Made by a program: the position numbers and the translations under genes
The notes under the pieces: generated by a model
What the model saw: only the letters and a program-made list of their open reading frames with translations
Databases searched by the model: none
Told to the model about the DNA's origin: nothing
Part shown: piece after piece, positions 35,583 through 42,866 of the stretch
Layout: every line of letters begins with the position of its first letter
Position numbering within the stretch: position 1 is the first letter of the stretch
DNA from: Bin5 sp022821545
Lineage (GTDB): Bacteria > Chloroflexota > Anaerolineae > Caldilineales > Caldilineaceae
Direction: 5' to 3'
Length of the DNA stretch: 64,000 bases
Assembly: GCA_963664085.2 (NCBI GenBank)
Contig: CAXXLO010000002.1
Location: 930,001 to 994,000, forward strand

Positions 35583-38155
35583 TGTTTGTCCGGTGGATAC
35601 TCCTGCAATGCCAATTCAATGTCTCTTATTACATTCTCAGCACTTTGATCTAGCTCAACTTTCTCTCGGCTTGCAAATATAGCGCCCGGAGCCATCTGGG
35701 CCATCGCGTTGCAAAGCTCGTATAGTTCGTCTTCAGTTGCGTACTTAATGGGAGGCGTTAGATGGGAGAGCTCGATGAGAAGCGCCGCGAATCTGACAGG
35801 TGCCTCCTCAAACCTTTTTTGTAACGACTCAATCGTTCTGACAATTTCGGAGTATGGCGGCTTCTCGACAGAAGTCTCCTGGATCGAATTCACCCAGGCG
35901 AAACAGTCCTCTGGAAGGCTGCAATTCTCTAAGAGACCGCGGATTTTACGGAGCCCAATCTGCTTTACCGGGCGAAGGCGAACTAGCCGAGCCAGATCAT
36001 CAACAGTTATAAGAGTAATTGTACGATTTTCGTTTTCTGCCGCCGACTTCCGTCGCTCAGCCATTATCGACTTTCCAAGTGCTGATTTTTTCCCTCGGGA
36101 CGTCTGGAACGCCGGACCAACCACAACAGCGTGTTGGCATTTGAATTCGTCTCTATGCCGTACAACAGCGGCGATGTTCACCGTCTGTGCAGCGATCTTT
36201 TTGCCGTCCTGTTCAGTGCTCTTTGCCTCCAAGCTCACTGCGTAACGCTGCGAGACTCCGCTGCGCTCAGCAGGAAGATAAGCAGTCGCGACCCCATCGG
36301 GTTTTCCACTCTTGCCGATTGGCGTTACTTCGAACCCTAGGCTGCGGAACGCCTTACAGACCGATTCCTCCATACGGTCCCGATTGTTTCTCGATTCTAC
36401 AAGCTCATTGGCAACAGATTGTGCGCTTTGCCGGCCTGATTCATTTGCAAAGTTCCGAAACAGCTGGTCGCGTTCCGACAAAAACTCCTGAATGGTCTCC
36501 GGTCTGACGCCAATAAAGTGGAGAAGGGTCTCTGCAACGACTTCGGCCATAGCGAACAACTCGAGCGGTTGCCCCCATCGTTTATGTACGAATTCTTCAT
36601 GAAATGTGGCCACGAACGGATGCCACCTATTTAGAAGCAACGTGCCCGATTCCGTGTCAAATCTAACCAGTCCGTCGTCAGTCGATCCCGCAAAATTGTC
36701 GACAACCGTAGTGACAAAACTCTCAGGTGTGCGGGCCCGGTCTTCAAGATTGTCAAGAAATGTCTCCCGTTCACCATCAGTTCTGAATTCAGGGATAACT
36801 AGGTAGCGTGACTTCCGTTTTCCTTCCGCGACGGCCCTTGCTAGTTCGACAATGGGTTGGCGCGTAAGACTGGCCGGACTGGCCGCCACCTTTCGCGACA
36901 ACCTCGCCCCTGGTTCTTCGTCCTGTTCACGCCTCTCGATAGTGGGACGTACGGCGTTGAAAATCGCCCGGAGCACATTTTGCGCTGTCTCCAGCAAAGG
37001 ACCTTCACCGACTGTCTCCCTATTAGAGCGCAGCCCGTCATCTAACCCGTCCATGTGAACGACGAGACGGAATCGCCCGAAGCTGCCGTGTCTGAGCTCA
37101 TCCGGAGAGATTCCAAAGTGTCCATCGGTGACATTTAGGAGGCGCTCGTAAACATAGACAAAGAAACCATAACTCCGGCCGAGTTCGTCGGACTTACCGG
37201 TAAGGAGGTCTTCATACACTTCTGCATAGCCAGTGATGCGTCCCAAACCAGGGACATTGAGTCCGAAGCGGTGCTCGCTGGAAACTTCAACGTCTTCGTC
37301 TTCTTGCGTAGTTATTTCTTTGGGGCTAGGACGAGGAAGTTCGGTCAGATCCTTTCCAAGGATCCAGCGTTTGATCAGCCCTTTGTCTGCCTTGCTCGGT
37401 GAAAGCTTCTTTCCATTCAACCAAATGCCAAAATCAGGGCGTAAAGGCAATGCAGTGCGCAACACCCACCCAAGGGTGCCAAGCCGAATTTCATGTACCT
37501 TTTCCTTGAGGGAAGACAAAATGCTGACCGTCCAAGATTCCGGGCTACCCTCTCCGAAAAGATTCAGTTCTGTGGTTCTTAGGGCAGAGGTGTTGACCCA
37601 GGGATCGACAGCTTCTTTCGCTTCGCCTGCCGTAAGTTCGCGTAGATCGATTGTGATCGGTGCCTTTGGCTCGACTTCGCTTTCAATACGCCTATCAATC
37701 TTGCGATAATCCATAGACGTCGAAAAGTATTTTGTGCCGCGTTTACAGATGTGAGTCAATCGATCGGCCAACACGTAGGTTGCTAGTTTGCCGATTCCAA
37801 ACTTCCCAATCTGTTTCCGGCCGCGGGGACGCACGGGCAGGTCGCGTTTGTTGCTGACGCCAATTAGCCAGTGTCGTTTCAGTCCCTCCTGATCCATCGC
37901 CTCACCATCGTCTATCACGACGATCGAGGCATCCTGGTCGTGGAGGTTTGTCGAAAGAATTACATGGACGTGTTGAGCCCCAGCGTCAAAGGAATTTGCG
38001 ACAAGCTCTTCCATAGCTTTGTTGGGGCTTGTGTAAAGGCCTTCAGAGAATAACTCGACAATCCTGTAGCTGAGGCGGACGTCTATGCTGTCGGTTCTTG
38101 TGCCTACTGAGGCGAAAAATGGATCACTGTTCATTGGTTTTCTAGCGTGAATCAT
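35579..38155 (-). CDS. GHKL (MutL/MORC-like) ATPase fused to PD-(D/E)XK nuclease
   Basis: The N-terminal ~400 residues form a GHKL ATPase plus S5-type domain: N-box AMEELVANSFDAGA (about residue 45), VVIDDGEAMD (G1, with Ala in place of the second Gly) and QIGKFGIGKLATYVLAD (G2, about 113). The C-terminal region has a restriction-endonuclease-like core, SGKPDGVATAY (about 615) and YAVSLEAKSTEQDG (about 641), giving D...ExK. Families combining MutL-like ATPases with restriction domains and methylases were described by Iyer, Abhiman and Aravind in relation to MORC ATPases. Followed by the coupled methyltransferase. Likely restriction component. Confidence 0.85.
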   Translation of the reverse strand: MIHARKPMNSDPFFASVGTRTDSIDVRLSYRIVELFSEGLYTSPNKAMEELVANSFDAGAQHVHVILSTNLHDQDASIVVIDDGEAMDQEGLKRHWLIGVSNKRDLPVRPRGRKQIGKFGIGKLATYVLADRLTHICKRGTKYFSTSMDYRKIDRRIESEVEPKAPITIDLRELTAGEAKEAVDPWVNTSALRTTELNLFGEGSPESWTVSILSSLKEKVHEIRLGTLGWVLRTALPLRPDFGIWLNGKKLSPSKADKGLIKRWILGKDLTELPRPSPKEITTQEDEDVEVSSEHRFGLNVPGLGRITGYAEVYEDLLTGKSDELGRSYGFFVYVYERLLNVTDGHFGISPDELRHGSFGRFRLVVHMDGLDDGLRSNRETVGEGPLLETAQNVLRAIFNAVRPTIERREQDEEPGARLSRKVAASPASLTRQPIVELARAVAEGKRKSRYLVIPEFRTDGERETFLDNLEDRARTPESFVTTVVDNFAGSTDDGLVRFDTESGTLLLNRWHPFVATFHEEFVHKRWGQPLELFAMAEVVAETLLHFIGVRPETIQEFLSERDQLFRNFANESGRQSAQSVANELVESRNNRDRMEESVCKAFRSLGFEVTPIGKSGKPDGVATAYLPAERSGVSQRYAVSLEAKSTEQDGKKIAAQTVNIAAVVRHRDEFKCQHAVVVGPAFQTSRGKKSALGKSIMAERRKSAAENENRTITLITVDDLARLVRLRPVKQIGLRKIRGLLENCSLPEDCFAWVNSIQETSVEKPPYSEIVRTIESLQKRFEEAPVRFAALLIELSHLTPPIKYATEDELYELCNAMAQMAPGAIFASREKVELDQSAENVIRDIELALQEYPPDKQ

Positions 38156-38299
38156 GTGGGAACAAGATAAAAGCCCAGATAGTATACGGCGTCTTGATTT
38201 CTACACCTTCTATGTCTTGCGTGAACCCAGTTGTGTCAGTGTTGAAGTTTCGAAAAATCGTACAACTGTTACCTTGCCGGGGTCGCTCAAAGCTCCTTA

Positions 38300-39159
38300 G
38301 AAGCTGTTTGAAAGAGTCGATTGGGAGCCAGACGGCGTACCATCAGACGAATCATAGCGATATGGATAAAGGCGATACTGCTTTCGGACAGTCGTTCATA
38401 GTCTTTGCAAAGGCGACGATTGAGGCCGAGCCAAGCGAAAGTGCGTTCCACTACCCAACGACGGGGCAAAAGGGAGAATCCTTTCTGCTGTTGCGGGCGG
38501 AGGACAGGTTGAAGGCGGAAGCGAAAACGCTGCGCAACCCATCTCTGCAAAGAGCCGCGATAGGCGCCGTCAACCCAGATGAGAAGCAGTTTCTGGCCGA
38601 AACCGCCGCCTCGTCTGAGCAGTTGCCATGCCCCATCGCGGTCAGGCAGGTCAGCAGCGGTGACCAGGACGGCCAATATGAGTCCCATCGTATCGACGAG
38701 AAGATGCCGTTTCCGTCCTGTGATGCGTTTGCCGCCATCGTAGCCTCGCACACCTGTCGGTGTATGGCCGGTCTTGACTGTCTGACTATCGATACTGCCA
38801 GCCGTTGGATGCTTGTGTCGCCCGATTCGTTGACGAACCCGCACTCTGAGCGTGTCATGCAACCGACGCCGGCTACCATCGTCCCGCCACTGCCTGAAAT
38901 AGGTGTAGACGCTCTGCCACGGCGGAAAGTCGCCCGGCAGCATCCGCCACTGAATGCCACCCACAGTCAGGTAGAGAATGGCATCAACCACCAAACGCAT
39001 GTCCAGGCTGCGGGGGCGTCCGCCCGGTTTGGCTGCGGGAATCAGATGCTCGATAATATACTACTGGCTGTCAGTCAAATCTGTTGGGTATCGTTTTGTT
39101 TTCACAAAGACTACGTATACCACAATTTGGCCGACAGCCTTTACTTTTCAAACAGCCTC
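38300..39159 (-). mobile_element. IS5-family insertion sequence, copy 2
   Basis: 860-bp element nearly identical to the copy at 19110-19970. Same termini: GAAGCTGTTTGAAA at left and complement of GAGGCTGTTTGAAAAG at right. Flanks are TTA on the left and TAA on the right, so the target duplication is not perfect. It separates the GHKL restriction module from the KAP module. Confidence 0.85.
38321..39126 (-). pseudogene. IS5-family transposase, amber stop near N-terminus
   Basis: Compared with copy 1, the codon for Trp in the N-terminal motif DLTDSQWFIVQHL has become TAG (reads SQ-stop-YIIEHL), so the only long frame starts internally at MRLVVDAILYLTVGG (39000). The rest is intact: GSIDSQTVKTGHTPTG, RKRHLLVDTMGL, WVDGAYRGS and VVERTFAWLGLNRRL. 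The missing ~40 residues include the helix-turn-helix region, so activity is doubtful. Confidence 0.8.
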
Positions 39160-39183
39160 TAAGTATAAGCTATCGGAGGTGGC

Positions 39184-39255
39184 GTGAGCTTACCATGCTG
39201 CGGGCCGGGCTGCCAAAAGGTGGGGCGAACGGGACGAAAAGGTACGAGCCGCTAC
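39184..39255 (+). repeat. imperfect direct repeat, left of KAP-HNH module
   Basis: Starts GTGAGCTTACCATGCTGCGG and ends GTACGAGCCGCTAC. The partner at 41798-41860 shares the first ~24 bases with two mismatches, an internal GCCAAA and GGGACG, and the final ACGAGCCGCTAC, with small gaps. Together they bracket the module on the same strand. Confidence 0.6.
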
Positions 39256-39289
39256 ATGGTATAGTGGCTCTTGTTGTTATTGTGAAGGC

Positions 39290-40825
39290 TTAGAGGCTTT
39301 TTCCACCTAGCTCGTCGGAAAACAGTTCGAGTCTTTGCGCTGTGAGGTTGAATCCAACATGCCTGCGGCTTCTGACTGCGTTTAGCATGCCATAGTAGCT
39401 TGAGAGGTGCCCCAGCACCATTCTTTCATGGGGTGTTGGGGGTGGAGACAATTCGTCTACGGCAGTGCTATCGATGTCAAAGTTTGGGAGCCTGTCAATG
39501 TTCTTGCAGTAGTGATGAAAAAGGCTTTGTGTTTCGAGCATCGGGTCTCTACCTTGCTCTAAGGTGAATTCACAATAGCCAATGATTAAGAGTGCTTCGA
39601 GCAGTGTGCCATCTTTCGTAGACTTGAGATTCTGAAACTCTGGCAACCCAAAGAGTTCATCCAACGCCTCCTTGTCGGTCATGTTTGACTGGGTGAAATG
39701 TCGATATGTTACTGGATCAAGTGTCTTGAGGATCACCAACACAGCGGTTGCCGCGTAAGGAACCTTGTCTGATGACTCAAATGATGCTAGGGAAAGGCCG
39801 AGGTGATGTAAGGCTTGTTGGATTTGTCGAATACTGACAGTGGGGGAACTCAGGAAAGCACCTAGTAGTCTTCGAGCGTCGCCAGAATATCCCCATAAGA
39901 AATAGTCGGGGTTTTCGAAGAATCGAAGCAAGCCGGTTTGCGCCATCACTTGCGTCATGAATGTCTTTCGGTCAGGGACCGGTAGCCTAAAATCCAGATC
40001 GATAAATCTGCGCAGATAGCCAATGGCGTCGAAGTTGCTTCCGTAGATGGCTTTGATGGCGTGCGAGAGTTGGGATTTGTCGATTGCAAGCACAAACACG
40101 ATATTGTCTACAGAGAAGAAGTGTTTGGCGACTTCCAGAAGTTCAACGGCGTAGGAGGGTCGGCATCGGTCTAGTTCATCAATGGCGACAATTAGGGGCT
40201 TCTTGTCGTGTGTTGTCGAGAGTGCGAGCGCCACACATTCTAGTTCTGATCTAAAGTCTTCAATTGTGGATTTGGCATCCATGTACGTGATGGGTTCTTG
40301 GGGTTCGGCCTGAGGCTCATCGGTCAAGGCTATCGCTGAGGTGGCGGCACCAAGGCCAGCTGTGGCACCTGTTGCAGTTGCAGACAGCAAGGAGGCGTCA
40401 GAATGGATGTTTGTCAGATAGTTGAGCAGGTAAACTAATCCGACCACCCCTATCGGCACCAGTCTGTTGAGGAGCGCCTGTATCTTGCGCACAGGGGCAT
40501 CAAGTTCAAGATCGAACTCTTCCCCATAGGTTTCGAGAGCCTCAATGAGTTCAGATGTGAGGGCGACTAATGGGCTTCCAGTGAAGTCCGTCTCCCACGC
40601 GTTGAAGCTGACTACTGGGAATCCCTCATTTCTCAGATGTTGCTTCCACATGTTGAGGAAGGTGGTTTTGCCATTTCCCCACGACGCGTCGATCGACATC
40701 GTGTAGGGCGTTTCTAGGTTATGCAGCAGGTTGGTAAGTGTCAGGATGGTGGTTTTTCGGTCCAGCAGGTCGTGCCGGAACGGGTCGTCACAGGGGATTT
40801 TGATGTCGTCGGGTCTGATTTTCAT
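39290..40825 (-). CDS. KAP-family P-loop NTPase
   Basis: STAND-like KAP NTPase, a family that includes phage-exclusion protein PifA and is typically membrane-associated. Walker A ASWGNGKTT (residues 47-55), Walker B PLIVAIDELDRCRPSYAVEL (about 205-225), and a hydrophobic region inserted between them (VPIGVVGLVYLLNYLTN and ATGATAGLGAATSAIAL, about 118-165) as is typical of KAP proteins. Sensor-like VFVLAIDKSQLSHAI follows. Lies 148 bases downstream of an HNH nuclease gene on the same strand. Probably the sensor/energy component of a defence module (inference). Confidence 0.88.
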   Translation of the reverse strand: MKIRPDDIKIPCDDPFRHDLLDRKTTILTLTNLLHNLETPYTMSIDASWGNGKTTFLNMWKQHLRNEGFPVVSFNAWETDFTGSPLVALTSELIEALETYGEEFDLELDAPVRKIQALLNRLVPIGVVGLVYLLNYLTNIHSDASLLSATATGATAGLGAATSAIALTDEPQAEPQEPITYMDAKSTIEDFRSELECVALALSTTHDKKPLIVAIDELDRCRPSYAVELLEVAKHFFSVDNIVFVLAIDKSQLSHAIKAIYGSNFDAIGYLRRFIDLDFRLPVPDRKTFMTQVMAQTGLLRFFENPDYFLWGYSGDARRLLGAFLSSPTVSIRQIQQALHHLGLSLASFESSDKVPYAATAVLVILKTLDPVTYRHFTQSNMTDKEALDELFGLPEFQNLKSTKDGTLLEALLIIGYCEFTLEQGRDPMLETQSLFHHYCKNIDRLPNFDIDSTAVDELSPPPTPHERMVLGHLSSYYGMLNAVRSRRHVGFNLTAQRLELFSDELGGKSL

Positions 40826-40973
40826 GGGTGTGGGGTGCGGGGGGTCACGGTGTGTGGCAGCAATCGAAATGCTGGGGTTGGGGGTTCAAGAGCGTTCTGG
40901 GTGGTGGATGATTGTACGGCTTTTTCCTCCGGCAGGTGTGGGAGGCATAAATGATAAGAATTAGGGATTGGAC

Positions 40974-41753
40974 TTAGGAGTTGGGCGGGAGCCACAGCCT
41001 ACCTGTTCGCGAGTAATTCTCAAAGCGGGGATCTTCTGGCGATAAGTCGTGTGGGAGTTGATGACCCTTCTGTTGGTTACAAGGTTCACACATCACTGAC
41101 AGGTTATTTGCTTTGTCGGTGCCATGCGCAGCCTTGGGCAGGCTATGGTCTACTGTAGCGTCATTCAAGCTTGAGACCGTCTTTTGGCATGCGGCGCACT
41201 TCTTGTCTTGCATGAGCCATAACACACGCTTGATGTCACTTCGGTCTTGCCCAGATGTATAACTTTTGTTCTCCAAGATCCCTATCAACGGCGAGTCTGG
41301 AGAGTGGCCACGAGCAACAAAGTAAGGAGTCTTGGAGGTCATTGCCATCTCCAATTGGTCGCTCAATCCTGACATGTCCTCCTCTTTAGAGATTCCTGGG
41401 ATAAACCAGGGTGATGCCTCTTTGGGAATGTGAATTCCGAAAGTTTTTTTTCGTTGTTGAATTGAAAAAATACCGTAAAGGGCAAGCCTTTTGGAGTCGG
41501 AAGTGGAAGGGATTGTTTCGACTTCAACGATGCCACGGATAGGGACGAATACGGCGTGAAATGTTAAGTCGTATGGCTCAAAACTTTGAATCGCACCCAA
41601 CAGGGCCATCTGTGCATATCTGGACCATTCCGTGTCTCCTTCGAACTTGACACGGGGAAACACAAACACCACATTTTTGAGATGGCTTGGGTGACTCAAG
41701 CGCAGCTTGAGGATGTCTTCAATACATTGGTCAACCAGAGAATTCTTGGTCAT
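40974..41753 (-). CDS. HNH endonuclease with novel N-terminal region
   Basis: The C-terminal ~75 residues form an HNH nuclease with zinc knuckles: KKCAACQKTVSSLNDATVDH, then LPKAAHGTDKANNLSVMCEP and CNQQKG, matching C-x2-C ... DH ... N ... C-x2-C. The first ~190 residues (VVFVFPRVKFEGDTEWSRYA ..., IPKEASPWFIPG) are not recognised and may sense a ligand or partner. The ATG at 41753 has AGG upstream; a GTG at 41780 would add nine residues. Located upstream of the KAP NTPase gene, forming a likely two-gene unit. Confidence 0.8.
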   Translation of the reverse strand: MTKNSLVDQCIEDILKLRLSHPSHLKNVVFVFPRVKFEGDTEWSRYAQMALLGAIQSFEPYDLTFHAVFVPIRGIVEVETIPSTSDSKRLALYGIFSIQQRKKTFGIHIPKEASPWFIPGISKEEDMSGLSDQLEMAMTSKTPYFVARGHSPDSPLIGILENKSYTSGQDRSDIKRVLWLMQDKKCAACQKTVSSLNDATVDHSLPKAAHGTDKANNLSVMCEPCNQQKGHQLPHDLSPEDPRFENYSRTGRLWLPPNS

Positions 41754-41797
41754 TGGACCTATGCTATGTATGCTAATCACTATAGAGTTAGCTTATG

Positions 41798-41860
41798 GTG
41801 AGCTTACCATGTTGCGGACCGTGACGCCAAACATTTGGTTGGGACGCGACGAGCCGCTAC
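41798..41860 (+). repeat. imperfect direct repeat, right of KAP-HNH module
   Basis: GTGAGCTTACCATGTTGCGG ... GACGAGCCGCTAC, partner of 39184-39255. It abuts an IS3-type OrfA fragment, so it may derive from mobile-element debris and not from an attachment site. Confidence 0.6.
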
Positions 41861-41866
41861 GGGCTG

Positions 41867-41971
41867 TGGCGGCCTCAGCCACTGTGCTGCCCTCGGCTAT
41901 CGCCACCTCGGCCTCTCTGAGCTTGTTGATCACCTGCTCCGGCGTATGTCTCTTCCTGACCATCTTTCCCA
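41867..41971 (-). pseudogene. IS3-family OrfA N-terminal remnant
   Basis: Reads MVRKRHTPEQVINKLREAEV then AIAEGSTVAEAATA, the classic opening of IS3-family OrfA helix-turn-helix proteins (KRxTPEQIIxKLREAEVxLAEG). It breaks off at AEAA and continues into the 41798-41860 repeat. Only ~35 residues remain. Confidence 0.7.
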
Positions 41972-42000
41972 CTTTCGACGGCCCTATACTAACATATTAC

Positions 42001-42021
42001 CTGGACCAGTTTTTGGGGGGC
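42001..42021 (-). repeat. IS3-type terminal sequence (dispersed repeat copy E)
   Basis: Plus-strand CTGGACCAGTTTTTGGGGGG, the same core as repeat copies A and D. Read on the minus strand it lies some 35 bases upstream of the OrfA fragment, where an IS left end belongs. This links the dispersed repeat family to IS3-type termini. Confidence 0.55.
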
Positions 42022-42023
42022 AG

Positions 42024-42350
42024 GTCAATCGTACCTACTGGCCTTATGCCAGATCCAACGATCCTCCTGAGTACACCAAACCGCGCACCTACCTGTCTAA
42101 CCTGTGCCAAAATGACTCATTCAGATGGCATGGCGTAATCCAGTCTGGATCTACCACACATTACAGGACTCAGACTTACGCCAATGTAACGCCGCCGGGT
42201 GAGCCTAACCCAGAGGTTCTTGAATGTACTTGGCCGTATCTGGTATGGCCTGCTTATGTGGCATGGTGGCATAATCAGGATTTCTCGCGCCAGGACACAA
42301 CACTGCGGCAAGGGTTGAGCGCCCTTGCCGCAGACACGTTTACGAAATGA
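42024..42350 (+). pseudogene. Trp/Tyr-rich coding fragment coupled to lipoprotein
   Basis: In-frame segment VNRTYWPYARSNDPPEYTKP ... LECTWPYLVWPAYVAWWHNQ ends with TGA overlapping the ATG of the next gene (ATGA at 42347-42350). The composition and overlap suggest the 3' part of a real gene. Upstream of 42021 the frame consists of IS-end and OrfA debris, so the native 5' end has been lost. No family recognised. Confidence 0.4.
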
Positions 42351-42736
42351 AAAAGATTTTTCCTCTAGCAATATCAATAGCCGTAATAGTATCAGCCTGC
42401 ACACCTTACGGTCATTGGGGCCGCTATGATTACTGGCGGGATAACTGCCCCGGTTTTCCGACCTACGAGGAAGTAGAAACAGTCCTTGAAAACAATAAAG
42501 AACTGCTCAATGAAATGCTCGAAATGAAGTTGATTTACAAGACGGTGGACATAACACCATGTCCTACAGTTCGCAGCAAGAGTAACACATGCTACTCAGG
42601 CAAATGCGACGGAGCTTTCATTACCCTGTACTCTAAGAACAAGGCTGGCGCAATCGAGATATTGGACAGCGCAAACGCCAGAGCCGAAGGCTTGACCATG
42701 TTCTACGGGATTCCGTTCAGGCTTATACGGGATTGA
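42347..42736 (+). CDS. small putative lipoprotein
   Basis: 129 residues. Type II signal MKKIFPLAISIAVIVSAC with lipobox IVSAC. The mature part has WRDNCPGFPTYEEVETVLEN followed by NKELLNEMLEMKLIYKT and four further Cys residues (e.g. CPTVRSKSNTCYSGKCDG), suggesting a disulfide-stabilised exported protein. Translationally coupled to the preceding fragment. No known family; AT-rich codon use fits an accessory gene. Confidence 0.65.
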   Translation: MKKIFPLAISIAVIVSACTPYGHWGRYDYWRDNCPGFPTYEEVETVLENNKELLNEMLEMKLIYKTVDITPCPTVRSKSNTCYSGKCDGAFITLYSKNKAGAIEILDSANARAEGLTMFYGIPFRLIRD

Positions 42737-42866
42737 TCGTAATTTCTAAGATTGAATTCTGAGCTTGGCCCCGGGTACTGGACCGCAAGCTAAGGTGTAA
42801 CAATTGGAGTAAATCACCAGTCGGGCGGAGGGACGGTCTTAGGGTCAAGGTGCGAGGGCAGCGCCA

